From contig NZ_CABVHQ010000012.1 in assembly GCF_902497895.1 (NCBI RefSeq), forward strand, positions 1-64,000: 64,000 bases of DNA, given 5' to 3'. A program made the position numbers and the translations under genes. Shown in pieces: positions 1-8,794 of the stretch. A model generated the notes under the pieces. The model saw only the letters and a list, made by a program, of their open reading frames with translations, ran no database searches and was not told the DNA's origin. Numbering within the stretch: the stretch's first letter is position 1; each line of letters opens with the position of its first letter. This DNA is from Pseudomonas fluorescens (lineage in GTDB: Bacteria; Pseudomonadota; Gammaproteobacteria; Pseudomonadales; Pseudomonadaceae).

Positions 1-132
1 GCCTGCGAGGCTGCGTCCGGCCGCGAAGCGGTCGTAAAATCAGGCAACACGCTTTTTCAGGTAAACCGCGGGCACAGGATTTGCGACGACTGCGTCCTCG
101 AACGCAGCCTCGCAGGCTCGGCAGCTGCTACG
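1..132. repeat. REP/REPIN palindrome, cut by the window edge
   Basis: Two inverted copies of a REP-type sequence face each other. The left copy (1-48) reads GCCTGCGAGGCTGCG and then a CCGCGAAGCGG stem; the right copy (about 90-132) ends CTCGGCAGCTGCTACGG. The same family recurs at 15601, 22506 and 49026. Its outer left end lies outside the window. Confidence 0.8.
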
Positions 133-185
133 GATTCAGCCCTACGCCGTATTTCAAAGTTGTGTAGATACCTGTGCCGAGATGA

Positions 186-210
186 GATGGGATGGGATGG
201 GATGGGATGG
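186..210. repeat. GATGG pentanucleotide tandem repeat, 5 copies
   Basis: Five perfect GATGG units lie 155 bp upstream of the next gene, preceded by a degenerate GATGA. The tract is outside any convincing coding region. It could vary in length by slippage and so affect the spacing of upstream elements, but nothing shows that it does. Confidence 0.85.
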
Positions 211-364
211 GAGCTTCTCTGATAACGGATGGACAGGCAAGCGAGTCAGAGACTTGCTGTATCGATTTCCCGTGCGGCATTGACCAGTCAGTTGAACATT
301 CAGGTCTAGAATTGAGTAGGCGCTGGTGTTACAGCGTCCAACAGTCCACATCAGAGGTTCCCCC

Positions 365-700
365 ATGAGTACCCTGACGATCGAAGGCTGGTGCAAAGCC
401 AGCGGTGCGCAAAAGTCCACCCCGGTGGGCGAAATCCATTTTTACGTCGATGGCGATCTCCATCTGCGTCTGGAGCAGGCCGAAGAACACCTGGAAAAGA
501 CCCACGACTCTGAAGTCATGGTCGATGTCGATATGAATACACTGGACTTGAAACTGCCGGAGGGATACGGCCCTCTATCCGACTGCCAGATGCGTGTCTA
601 TTTGCATGAGGAGCGTGGCCATTTCCATCTGGTCGGGCATCAGGCGAGTGATAGCAGCTTGATCTATACCAACGCGGTTCTGGTTGCTCAGCTAATTTAG
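365..700 (+). CDS. conserved hypothetical protein, 111 aa
   Basis: I do not recognise a named family. The start is ATG 365, preceded by AGAGG at 352-356; an upstream in-frame ATG at 326 lacks such a site. The protein is small and acidic, with no signal peptide or membrane segment. Alternating hydrophobic and charged residues (for example EIHFYVDGDLHLRLEQAEEH) suggest a beta-rich soluble fold. It stands alone, flanked by a REP element upstream and a 269-bp gap downstream. Confidence 0.65.
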   Translation: MSTLTIEGWCKASGAQKSTPVGEIHFYVDGDLHLRLEQAEEHLEKTHDSEVMVDVDMNTLDLKLPEGYGPLSDCQMRVYLHEERGHFHLVGHQASDSSLIYTNAVLVAQLI

Positions 701-843
701 CCGTTACTCGGTCCAGGTGCACGGACGCGCCAGTCGTGACAGGCAGGAATCGGCCCAGAGTGTGTAAAAGCGTTCGTCGGGGTGCGCCAGGCCCTAATGC
801 TGTTTTTAGACCTTGACGCCGCCAACCCTGCATGCCGGGGGTG

Positions 844-851
844 CTATACTT
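844..851 (+). promoter_or_regulatory. putative RpoS-type -10 element (CTATACTT)
   Basis: CTATACTT matches the core of the sigma-S -10 consensus exactly. It lies about 120 bp upstream of the gene at 970. No convincing -35 is visible, which sigma-S promoters tolerate. The same octamer occurs upstream of the oxidase operon on the other strand near 6730. The assignment is inferred from sequence only. Confidence 0.4.
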
Positions 852-969
852 CTTTCGGATTGCATGAAGTGTGCAACGTTGCCCACGGGTACAGATACCA
901 ACTGCAAATCTCAGTCAAGGGCTGCAAGACAGAGGAGGTCTACAGCAAACACGAGATGGGAGGTGTGGC

Positions 970-1524
970 ATGAATCGACACTATTACATCAGTGACAATC
1001 TCGACGATCTTGAAACCGTTGAAAATGAATTGGAAGCCAACGGCATCAATTCCGAACAGATTCATGTGCTCAGTGAACAAGTTGCTGATGTTGAACAACA
1101 TCACCTCCACGAAGTTAACTCGTTAATGAAACAGGATGTTGTTCGCGATGGCGAGATTGGTGCGGTGATCGGTGTGCCACTCGCGGCGCTGGTCCTTGGC
1201 GGCGCCTGGTGGATGGGTTGGACCGAATCCGCCGCAGGCTGGGTGCCTTTTATATTCCTGGCCATTGTTGTATTGGGCTTCTGCATCTGGGAAGGCGGCT
1301 TTTTGGGGATCCAGGTGCCGAACACTCACTTCCGCAGTTTTAAACAGGTGGTAGACGAGGGCAAACATATCTTCTTCGTGGATGTCGACCCCGATCAGGA
1401 ACCGGTATTGGACCGGGTAATCGAACATCATCCAATGCTGAAGATCGCCGGCACGGGAACGGCAGCCCCCCACTGGACAGTCGCCTGGCTGCAGAGATGG
1501 CATCAGTTCAAGCGAACGATATAA
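970..1524 (+). CDS. small membrane protein with cytoplasmic N-terminal domain (annotated in Pseudomonas as NAD/FAD-utilizing enzyme)
   Basis: 184 aa from ATG 970. An AGGAGG at 932-937 is too distant to decide the start; the GGGAGGTGTGGC just before ATG 970 is the better ribosome site. The N-terminal 60 residues (NRHYYISDNLDDLETVENEL) resemble the conserved head of proteins that Pseudomonas genomes label NAD/FAD-utilizing or magnesium-transporter-like. Two hydrophobic segments follow at about residues 58-76 and 86-108. The remaining C-terminus is soluble and ends in a basic patch. The biochemical role is unknown. The CTATACTT element upstream suggests stationary-phase or stress expression. Confidence 0.7.
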   Translation: MNRHYYISDNLDDLETVENELEANGINSEQIHVLSEQVADVEQHHLHEVNSLMKQDVVRDGEIGAVIGVPLAALVLGGAWWMGWTESAAGWVPFIFLAIVVLGFCIWEGGFLGIQVPNTHFRSFKQVVDEGKHIFFVDVDPDQEPVLDRVIEHHPMLKIAGTGTAAPHWTVAWLQRWHQFKRTI

Positions 1525-1581
1525 AGCCATTTCACTTGTTGCGCGCTAGCCCCTGGAGACTCAAGGCCATCCGGAAGTTTC

Positions 1582-1902
1582 CTATTGGCCGAAGAAAACT
1601 ACCCGGCTGAGGAAAACATAGTCCGCCTCGGAGACCATCAGTCCGACGAGCACCAGTAAACACAATGGTGGCATCAATATGGCGTAGACCAAGCTCAACC
1701 GTTCCCAGGCCATATGCATGAAGATGGAGACAATCAAACCGGCCTTCAACAACATGAAAGTGATAATCAGGGACCACCTGAGGTAGCCCTGGAAGTGAAA
1801 ATAGTCGACAAGATACGACATCGTGCTGAGGACGAATAACAGCCCCCAGATTTTAAGGTACAAACTGATTGGATGTTGCTGACCCTGAGCATGCGCCATC
1901 AT
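1582..1902 (-). CDS. cytochrome c oxidase subunit IV family protein
   Basis: 106 aa, last gene of the oxidase operon. It has three hydrophobic helices (about residues 19-36, 43-63 and 72-98), as in the prokaryotic subunit IV/CyoD-CtaF family. Two adjacent ATG codons (1902 and 1899) follow GAGGAG, so the start is uncertain by one codon. It begins 35 bp after subunit III ends. In bacterial haem-copper oxidases this subunit is small, non-catalytic and stabilises the complex. Confidence 0.85.
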   Translation of the reverse strand: MMAHAQGQQHPISLYLKIWGLLFVLSTMSYLVDYFHFQGYLRWSLIITFMLLKAGLIVSIFMHMAWERLSLVYAILMPPLCLLVLVGLMVSEADYVFLSRVVFFGQ

Positions 1903-1937
1903 CAGTGCTCCTCTTCAGAACCTGTTGCCTCTCAGAC

Positions 1938-2651
1938 CTACCATAAATAGAAGAATGCAAAAATAAACACCCACACCAAGTCCACGAAGTGCCAGTAAAG
2001 CCCGGCTATCTCGACGATCTGATAGTTTCCGGAGCGCTCATAATCACCCCGCAATACTTTCAGCGCCACAATGCTGAGGTAGACGACGCCGAGTGACACA
2101 TGCAGCCCGTGGAAACCGGTAATCATGAAAAAGCTGGCACCGAATTGCGCCGCCCCCATGGGGTTCCCCCAGGGACGCACCCCTTCTGCGATGAGCTTGC
2201 TCCATTCAAATGCCTGCATGCCGACGAAGGTCGCACCCAAGGCTGCGGTCGCCAGCATCAGCGCAGTGGTTTTCGCGCGATCACGGCGATAGGCGAAATT
2301 AACTGCCATGGCCATGGTGCCACTGCTGCTGATCAGCACAAAGGTCATGATGGCGATCAGAATAAGCGGGATGTCTTTACCGCCGATCGTCAATGCGAAC
2401 ACTTCACTGGGATTCGGCCAGGGGGTGGTGATGGTCATGCGTACCGACATGTAGCCGATTAAAAAACAGGTGAATATAAACGTATCGCTGAGCAGGAATA
2501 TCCACATCATCGCCTTGCCCCAGGGGACCTGCTTGAAAGCCTCCCTATCCGAGGACCAGTCGCTGGCGATGCCCTGCCATCCCGGTGCAGGCAGCGAGCT
2601 TGATGGATTGGCTGAACTGGACTCGTCTGGGACTGGAGGGTGCGATGCCAT
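1938..2651 (-). CDS. cytochrome c oxidase subunit III (second copy in operon)
   Basis: 237 aa haem-copper oxidase subunit III-family protein. After a Ser/Pro-rich N-terminus of about 45 residues come five hydrophobic helices. The family signature TGFHGLHVSLG lies near residue 178, and WHFVDLVWVF sits at the C-terminus. It starts 6 bp after the other subunit III gene ends. It is only loosely similar to that neighbour, so the pair looks like ancient paralogues rather than a recent duplication. Rhizobial coxO/coxP show the same two-gene arrangement. Confidence 0.93.
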   Translation of the reverse strand: MASHPPVPDESSSANPSSSLPAPGWQGIASDWSSDREAFKQVPWGKAMMWIFLLSDTFIFTCFLIGYMSVRMTITTPWPNPSEVFALTIGGKDIPLILIAIMTFVLISSSGTMAMAVNFAYRRDRAKTTALMLATAALGATFVGMQAFEWSKLIAEGVRPWGNPMGAAQFGASFFMITGFHGLHVSLGVVYLSIVALKVLRGDYERSGNYQIVEIAGLYWHFVDLVWVFIFAFFYLW

Positions 2652-2657
2652 GGCTCT

Positions 2658-3350
2658 TCACCTCAGGCCGCAGAATCTGGCGATGGCTTCATAGGTTTGC
2701 GGTGTGCTGGTCAGCAGAGCGAATAGCACAAACCAAAGACCCAACAAGTAATGCCAATAGATGGCACAGAGCTCTACGCTGGCGCTGAGTTGCGGCAGCG
2801 GCACACGATGCAGGAATTTAGCGAAGGTTCTGCTCCAGGCTATCAGCCCGCCCAGCAGGTGGAGCCCATGCAGGCCGGTCAACAGGTAGAAGAAACTGTT
2901 GGCCGGATTGCTGGCGACAAAGTAGCCCCAGGCGACAAACTGCTGCCAGACCCAGACTTGTCCCGCCAGAAAGGCAATTGCAAAGACGCCCCCCAATGCA
3001 AAGCCAATGACAGTTGCGCCCATTCGATCCCGTCGGGCGGCCATACGCGACCACTGCAGTGCGATGCAACTGAATACCAGAAAAGCCGAATTCAGCCATA
3101 GCTGCCGTGGATTGGCTAACGGCGCCAGGGGCTCTGTCAGGGGTAGCCAGTCGGCCATTTGCGAGCGGGCGATAAAGGCGATCAGGAAGAGAAAGAATAA
3201 CGAGCTCACCACGCCCAGAAACAAGCGCAGGCCTATCTTTGCGGTTTGGCGCCTATCGGCACCCTCGGCGGCCTGAATACCTTCAGGATCGCGATTCCAG
3301 CTGCCGCCGGGGTCAGCGCCGTCGGCGTTTCTCAATAGCAGTCTGTTCAT
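2658..3350 (-). CDS. cytochrome c oxidase subunit III-like protein (first copy in operon)
   Basis: 230 aa with five to six predicted helices and the subunit III motif LTGLHGLHLLGGL near residue 160, followed by an IYWHYLLGLWFVLF helix. The N-terminus is hydrophilic for about 40 residues. Its ATG overlaps the subunit I stop by 4 bases (ATGA), so translation is probably coupled. It is the more divergent of the two subunit III proteins in this operon. Confidence 0.9.
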   Translation of the reverse strand: MNRLLLRNADGADPGGSWNRDPEGIQAAEGADRRQTAKIGLRLFLGVVSSLFFLFLIAFIARSQMADWLPLTEPLAPLANPRQLWLNSAFLVFSCIALQWSRMAARRDRMGATVIGFALGGVFAIAFLAGQVWVWQQFVAWGYFVASNPANSFFYLLTGLHGLHLLGGLIAWSRTFAKFLHRVPLPQLSASVELCAIYWHYLLGLWFVLFALLTSTPQTYEAIARFCGLR

Positions 3351-5122
3351 GTTTTTACGTCCGCTATCCTGGTTCCGGCATTGAGTTGCCGCATATGCTC
3401 CAGCTCCTCGGCGGAGACTGTTTGTGCAACGAAATCCTGTTCTATCCCCGGCACACTGTAGTCATAGGCCCAGCGATGCACGACTGGCAGCTCGGTTCCC
3501 CAGTTACCGTGTATCGGCGGGGTATTCGGCGTTTGCCATTCCAGACTGGCCGCGCCCCAAGGGTTACTGCCCGCAGGCTTGCCTTTAAATACACTCCAGG
3601 CCAGGTTGAACAGGAACAGCAGTTGGGAAACGGCAACGGTCAATGCGACCACCGTAATGAAGGCATTCAAATCTTGCGCCGACTGCGGGATGAACTCGTA
3701 GTTTTCAAAGGCGTAGTAGCGGCGTGGCATGCCCTGGAAACCCAGGTAGTGCATGGGGAAGAAGATGGCGTAGGTGCCCAGAAAGGTAATCCAGAAATGC
3801 AGCTTGCCCAGGGTCTCGTTCGTCATGCGCCCGGTTACTTTCGGGAACCAATGATAAATGCCGCCGAACACCACCAGTACCGGTGCGACTCCCATGACCA
3901 TATGAAAATGGGCTACGACGAAATAGGTGTCCGAGAGCGGAATATCCACGATCACATTGCCGAGAAACAACCCGGTCAGACCGCCCACCAGAAAGGTGAC
4001 GATAAAGCCCAGGGCAAACAGCATCGGCACGGTCAGATGGATGTCGCCCTGCCACAGGGTCAGCACCCAGTTGTAGACTTTCAGTGCGGTCGGCACCGCG
4101 ATGATCAAGGTGGTGACGGCGAAGAAAAACCCAAAGTAGGGGTTCATTCCGCTGACATACATATGGTGCGCCCAGACCACAAAGCTGAGCACGCCAATCG
4201 CAATAATGGCCCACACCATCATTCGATAGCCGAAGATATTTTTACGCGCATGCGTGCTGATCAAGTCGGAGACCAGACCAAACGCGGGGAGAGCAACGAT
4301 GTAGACTTCCGGGTGGCCGAAGAACCAGAATAGATGCTGGAATAATATCGGGCTGCCACCTTGGTGATCGAGCTGCTGCCCCAGCGAGATCATCGCCGGC
4401 ATAAAGAAGCTGGTGCCCAACAGTTTGTCAAACAGCATCATGACCGCACTGACCAACAACGCCGGAAAGGCCAGCAAGGCCATGATCGAGGCCATGAAGA
4501 TTCCCCATACGGAGAGCGGCATGCGAAACAATGTCATGCCGTGCGTGCGCGCCTGCAACACCGTGGTTACATAGTTCAACCCGCCCATGGTGGTTGCGAC
4601 AATAAAAATCGCCAGTGAGACGAGCATCAGTACGATGCCCCACTCGGTCCCCGGTGTCCCCTGAGAAATCACCTGTGGCGGATAGAGCGTCCAGCCCCCA
4701 CCGGTGGGGCCGCCAGGGACGAAGAAACTGGAGAGCAACACCAGTACCGCCAGCAGGTAGAACCAGTAACTCAGCATGTTGACATAGGGGAAAACCATGT
4801 CGCGGGCACCCACCATCAGTGGGATCAGATAGTTGCCGAAGCCACCCAGAAACAAAGCCGTCAGCAAATAAATGACCATGATCATGCCGTGCATGGTCAT
4901 CGCCTGATAGTAAGCACTGGCGTCCATGAACTCCAGACTACCGGGGAAGCCTATCTGCATGCGCATCAAGCCGGACAACACCACGGCTATAATCCCCACG
5001 AAGATAGCCGTCAGGGAATATTGAACGGCTATGACCTTGTGGTCCTGACTCCAGATATATTTGGTCAGGAAACTCTTGGGTTCGTGCAGTACGTCTGTTT
5101 CGGCATGCTCCGCATAGGCCAT
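3347..5122 (-). CDS. ctaD: cytochrome c oxidase subunit I (aa3-type, A1 family)
   Basis: 591 aa catalytic subunit. Visible ligands are H78 and H407 for the low-spin haem, H405 for the high-spin haem, and H270, H319 and H320 for CuB. Y274 is in GHPEVY, which places it in the A1 group with both proton channels; D108 and N115 at the D-channel mouth are present. I chose ATG 5122 because AGGAGG lies 8 bases upstream; a longer reading from 5212 would overlap subunit II and adds a non-conserved basic tail. The C-terminus is longer than in typical 530-550 aa subunits but carries no fused subunit III. Confidence 0.97.
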   Translation of the reverse strand: MAYAEHAETDVLHEPKSFLTKYIWSQDHKVIAVQYSLTAIFVGIIAVVLSGLMRMQIGFPGSLEFMDASAYYQAMTMHGMIMVIYLLTALFLGGFGNYLIPLMVGARDMVFPYVNMLSYWFYLLAVLVLLSSFFVPGGPTGGGWTLYPPQVISQGTPGTEWGIVLMLVSLAIFIVATTMGGLNYVTTVLQARTHGMTLFRMPLSVWGIFMASIMALLAFPALLVSAVMMLFDKLLGTSFFMPAMISLGQQLDHQGGSPILFQHLFWFFGHPEVYIVALPAFGLVSDLISTHARKNIFGYRMMVWAIIAIGVLSFVVWAHHMYVSGMNPYFGFFFAVTTLIIAVPTALKVYNWVLTLWQGDIHLTVPMLFALGFIVTFLVGGLTGLFLGNVIVDIPLSDTYFVVAHFHMVMGVAPVLVVFGGIYHWFPKVTGRMTNETLGKLHFWITFLGTYAIFFPMHYLGFQGMPRRYYAFENYEFIPQSAQDLNAFITVVALTVAVSQLLFLFNLAWSVFKGKPAGSNPWGAASLEWQTPNTPPIHGNWGTELPVVHRWAYDYSVPGIEQDFVAQTVSAEELEHMRQLNAGTRIADVKT

Positions 5123-5171
5123 CACGTCATCCTCCTGCTGAAGTTTCAGTGTGTTTCTGGCTGCTTTACGG

Positions 5172-6644
5172 CTACTTCCCTGGCTCCGCCTTGCTCGCAT
5201 CAGCGTCGGCATTCGCTTTGGATTTGATAAAAGCGATCAGTGCGTTCAACTCCTCATCGCTCGGAGTAAAGGCCGGCATGACGGCTGCATAGCCCTTGAC
5301 GATTTTTGCACTCGGATGAAGAACCGAATCTTTTATGTAGCCCTCATCGGCCTTTATCGTCGTACCGTCGGCAAGGGTTTGTGTATTGCCATACAGGCCC
5401 TGCCAGCTGGGGCCGACGCCCTTACTGCCATCGACACTGTGACAGGCCAGACAACCGAGCGACTCGGCCAGCCGCTGGCCCTGCGCCGCCAAGTCGTCAC
5501 CTGGGCCCGACGCTTCGTTGGCAGAAGGCTCATCGTCTTGCCGCGCAGCACCCTGTGATTTGATCAGGGCGACGAGAGCACCCAATTCATCTCCAGTGAG
5601 AGTATAGGCCACCATGACCGGCGGGTAACCCTGTACCAGTCGGGCCTTCGGATCGAGGATCGACTCTTTCAGGTAGGCCTCATCGACCAGCACACTGGTG
5701 CCATCGGCAAGCTGTTCAGTGCGGCCGTACAGGCCCTTCCATCCCGGGCCGAGACTGGCGCTGCCATCCTGGCTATGGCAGGCACTGCAGCCGAGGTTTT
5801 CGACCAACAGACGGCCTTTTTCCAGCACGCTGTCCCGACTGGGCTTGGCCGCTGTCGTTAATGTCTGCGCAAAAGTCGGTTGGCTGTTCAGCCATTGATC
5901 GAAGACGTTCTGTTCTTCCACGATCATATGACCGCGCATGTTGAAATGGCCTACGCCACAATATTCAGCGCAAAGGACTTCATATTTCCCGGTTTTAGTC
6001 GGGGTAAACCAAAAGTGCGACACCATCCCTGGCACCATATCCATCTTGCTGCGAATTTGCGGTACATAGAAATTGTGCAGCACATCTTTAGAACGCAGTA
6101 AAACTTTCACCGGCTGATCGAGCGGAAGGCGAACTTCATTATTTTTTATAAGCACATCGTCCTGCCCGGCAGGATCCTTGGGATCAAGGCCGAGGGGATT
6201 GGCGGAATCAACAAACCTGATATCCGATTTGCCCAGCTTCCCGTCCTGGCCGGAAAAGCGAAAGGCCCACTGCCACTGCTGGGCGACCACTTCAAGTTCA
6301 TACGCATTTTTCGGCACCCGGATGAAATCACTGTAAACAACCAGACCTGGCGCCAACATCGCGGCAATACCTACCGAGGTCACGATAATCAACCATAATT
6401 CCAACTTTTTATTTTCTGGCTGGTAAGCCGCCCTGGAACCCTCCTTGTGACGATAACGCACCACGGCTACTGCCATAAATACCGTGATGGCAATGAAGAA
6501 TATCCCGCTAATGATCAGGGTAATGAACAGGGTGGTGTCTATTGACCCCCAGTTGGAAGCTGCCGGTGTCGCATGCCAAGGCGCGAGTATGTGGAACAGC
6601 ACTGACGCAACAATGATTAGAATCAAGATAATTGCTATTGCCAT
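5172..6644 (-). CDS. coxB: cytochrome c oxidase subunit II with two fused cytochrome c domains
   Basis: 490 aa, first gene of the oxidase operon. It has an N-terminal hydrophobic segment, then the usual subunit II helices at about 36-62 and 83-105 and the electron-entry sequence QQWQWAF at 122-128. The CuA site is complete: H190, C225, E227, C229, H233 and M236. Two tandem c-type domains follow, with CSACH at 286-290 and CLACH at 398-402. They resemble each other along their length (both contain GLYG, LADGT and a YPPVM/YAAVM haem-ligand Met), which points to an internal duplication. Usual caa3 subunit II carries only one haem c. The fused domains may pass electrons straight to CuA. Confidence 0.96.
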   Translation of the reverse strand: MAIAIILILIIVASVLFHILAPWHATPAASNWGSIDTTLFITLIISGIFFIAITVFMAVAVVRYRHKEGSRAAYQPENKKLELWLIIVTSVGIAAMLAPGLVVYSDFIRVPKNAYELEVVAQQWQWAFRFSGQDGKLGKSDIRFVDSANPLGLDPKDPAGQDDVLIKNNEVRLPLDQPVKVLLRSKDVLHNFYVPQIRSKMDMVPGMVSHFWFTPTKTGKYEVLCAEYCGVGHFNMRGHMIVEEQNVFDQWLNSQPTFAQTLTTAAKPSRDSVLEKGRLLVENLGCSACHSQDGSASLGPGWKGLYGRTEQLADGTSVLVDEAYLKESILDPKARLVQGYPPVMVAYTLTGDELGALVALIKSQGAARQDDEPSANEASGPGDDLAAQGQRLAESLGCLACHSVDGSKGVGPSWQGLYGNTQTLADGTTIKADEGYIKDSVLHPSAKIVKGYAAVMPAFTPSDEELNALIAFIKSKANADADASKAEPGK

Positions 6645-6729
6645 TTTCTCTTCATCCTATTCCTGTTACTCAATGACGCCCAAGCAGGATAGACAAGTAC
6701 CACCGATCCTGACGACAAAGTCAGCAAGA

Positions 6730-6736
6730 AGTATAG
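6730..6736 (-). promoter_or_regulatory. putative RpoS-type -10 (CTATACT) for the oxidase operon
   Basis: Read on the minus strand, CTATACT followed by TC lies about 85 bp upstream of the subunit II start. It matches the sigma-S extended -10 core. The aa3 oxidase of P. aeruginosa is known to be starvation-induced through RpoS, so similar control here is plausible but unproven. Confidence 0.4.
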
Positions 6737-7495
6737 TGCATGGACGGAACACGCGCTTTTTCTGAAAAAGCTGAGGCCCGGATATTCCAATTCCAGCGTA
6801 AAGCTTATCGTTTAAAATCTATTCGCTATCTATAACTGTAAATATTCAGCATCACGTCTACCGGAACTAAATGGGGCTGATGACTTGTTTCCGATCAGTC
6901 AAAATGATTAGGGAGTCTCTGAAAAAGACGGTCCGGCTGAACTACCGGATCGCATCCTCATCCACCTCAAGCTGCTCGAGGGTGACTTCGGTGTGCCAGT
7001 CAGTTAAGCATTGGAGATGGCAAAACCGTGTTGACGGAAAGCTCAGGGTGTGAAGCCGACCGGAGGCAATGGCCCTGATGAATGCCTGAGCACCGCAGGA
7101 ATGGGGATATACACCGACCAAACGCCAAGATCAAAAGATCGCAGCCTTCGGCAGCTCCTACAGGGGGATTTTGTACATCCGCGAGCGACAGGCCGGCTGC
7201 CAGGCCGTCTGCATTGCGAGCAAGTCGGATCGGCGCACCGTCGCCTCTCACAAGATCAAAATCGGCATAAAAAATCGCAGATCACCGCCCGTCGAAACTC
7301 AGTTTTGGATCAACGGTCAGCCGCCTTCTGAAAGCTACAAGCTGTTGATTTACAAATAATTTCTGCTGCAGACTGGGGTGAGCCAGGTCCTCACAAACAT
7401 TTACTTACAAAGCCGGAGCTCGTTAAAGACCGAGTCTGTAACTTCAAGTGTTAGGTTGCGGGGCTAATCGGGCCAAGAGATGCTCAGCTTTAATT
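6737..7495. other. long intergenic region with one REP copy; no gene supported
   Basis: About 760 bp between the divergent oxidase and sialidase operons. Only short, compositionally unconvincing reading frames occur. It is AT-richer near 6790-6850, as expected for promoters. A single REP (AAAAGATCGCAGCCTTCGGC and its continuation) lies at 7128-7162, with part of another AGATCAAAATCGG near 7253. No terminator or recognisable operator was found. Confidence 0.6.
7128..7162. repeat. single REP element
   Basis: AGATCAAAAGATCGCAGCCT leading into a TCGGCAGCTCCTACAGG end. It is the same family as the paired copies at 37291, 45803 and 50830, but without an inverted partner nearby. Confidence 0.75.
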
Positions 7496-8794
7496 ATGCG
7501 CATCAAACTACCCAGCCTTACTGCCTTCTGTGCTTACCTTGCGCTTTCTTGCCTGTTTGCGGGCGCATGGTTTACCCATCCTGCTGCTACGCATTCTTCC
7601 TTTGCCCTGATGAATCCGGCGATGGCTGTGGCTGAACAAGTGGCCAAGCCCATTTATACCAGCCGTTTCGCCTCGTCCGGGCTGGTGGACTTCGTGCATT
7701 CCTCGGCGGTAACAGCCTTGCCTGACGGTAGCCTGATGGCGGTCTGGTTCGCCGGTTCTCGCGAAGGCTCAGCCGACGTGCAGGTGCGCTCTGCCCTTTT
7801 CAACGCGAAAACCAGCGAGTGGGGTGCGGAACAGGTATTGGCGACTCGGGATTCGACTCAACAAGGCACTCGAAAATACATTCGAAAACTGGGCAACCCG
7901 ATCATTGCACTGGCGCCGGACAAGCGCCTCTGGTTGTTCTACGTGTCCGTGTCCATGGGTGGCTGGGCTGGCAGTGCGGTTAATGTGATGGTCTCGGACG
8001 ACTATGGTCGCCAATGGTCCGCGCCACGCCAATTGATCACTTCACCCTTTCTGAATATCAGCACCCTGGTCCGGTCGGCACCGGTGTTTCATGCCGACGG
8101 CTCCATCGGTTTACCGGTCTACCACGAATTTCTGGGCAAGTTTGCCGAGTACCTCTACTTGAGCGCAGACGGGGATGTGATCGATAAATTCCGCATCAGC
8201 CGCGGCAATAATTCATTGCAGCCGACGGTAGTTCCGCTGGATGGACAGCGCGGCATCGCCTTGTTGCGCTATGCCGGCGACACCCACCACCGTGTGCTGG
8301 CGACCCGCACTGATGATGCCGGACAAACCTGGAGTGAGCCTTATCCCCTCGATCCATCGAATCCGAATTCCTCGTTGGCGGCCGTCGCGACTCCCGAACA
8401 TGGCTTGCTGGTGGCGCTCAATGACCTGCAGGAGGGGCGCTTCAAGTTGAGTCTTTACGGTACCGACGCAAAAATGGACGATTGGCGCTCATTGCGCGAC
8501 CTGGACAAATCACCTGATTCACAGGGTGCTCCTTTTTCACCCGAGGCTTACAAGGAAATCATTGGCAATGAGTTTCGCGGCTCCAGTGGCGCGCTTCGCC
8601 AGCCGCTGGAGGCCCAGTTCCTGAATAACCTCGACGACCGGGTATGTACTGATCAAGAGTGCAAGTTCGAATATGAATACCCGTACTTCATCCGAAGTCC
8701 CGACGGTCTGTATCACTTGGTGTATTCCTGGAACAACACCTTCATCAAGCACGTCACCTTCAATGAGGCGTGGCTGTCCGAGCGTCTCAAATGA
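7496..8794 (+). CDS. exported sialidase-fold (BNR/Asp-box) protein
   Basis: 432 aa from ATG 7496; an upstream in-frame ATG at 7448 would put 16 polar residues before the signal segment. The N-terminal helix (about residues 8-30) looks like a signal peptide or anchor. The body is a BNR_2-type beta-propeller: WFAGSREGSADVQVR, GNPIIA, an Asp-box SDDYGRQW near residue 170, a second Asp-box TDDAGQTW near 285, and the closing EYEYPYF...YHLVYSWNN...IKHV block. These match the exo-alpha-sialidase-like family in bacteria, but true sialic acid specificity cannot be read from sequence. The stop overlaps the next gene, so all three genes to 11474 form one operon. Confidence 0.85.
   Translation: MRIKLPSLTAFCAYLALSCLFAGAWFTHPAATHSSFALMNPAMAVAEQVAKPIYTSRFASSGLVDFVHSSAVTALPDGSLMAVWFAGSREGSADVQVRSALFNAKTSEWGAEQVLATRDSTQQGTRKYIRKLGNPIIALAPDKRLWLFYVSVSMGGWAGSAVNVMVSDDYGRQWSAPRQLITSPFLNISTLVRSAPVFHADGSIGLPVYHEFLGKFAEYLYLSADGDVIDKFRISRGNNSLQPTVVPLDGQRGIALLRYAGDTHHRVLATRTDDAGQTWSEPYPLDPSNPNSSLAAVATPEHGLLVALNDLQEGRFKLSLYGTDAKMDDWRSLRDLDKSPDSQGAPFSPEAYKEIIGNEFRGSSGALRQPLEAQFLNNLDDRVCTDQECKFEYEYPYFIRSPDGLYHLVYSWNNTFIKHVTFNEAWLSERLK

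Noticed and set aside
3239..4333. 364-codon plus-strand frame inside the oxidase subunit I gene
   Set aside because: Antisense to CuB and haem ligands of subunit I; composition rich in His/Arg/Gln as in shadow frames.
5123..5212. Earlier start for oxidase subunit I at 5212
   Set aside because: It overlaps subunit II by 41 bases and lacks a ribosome site, while 5122 has a perfect AGGAGG.
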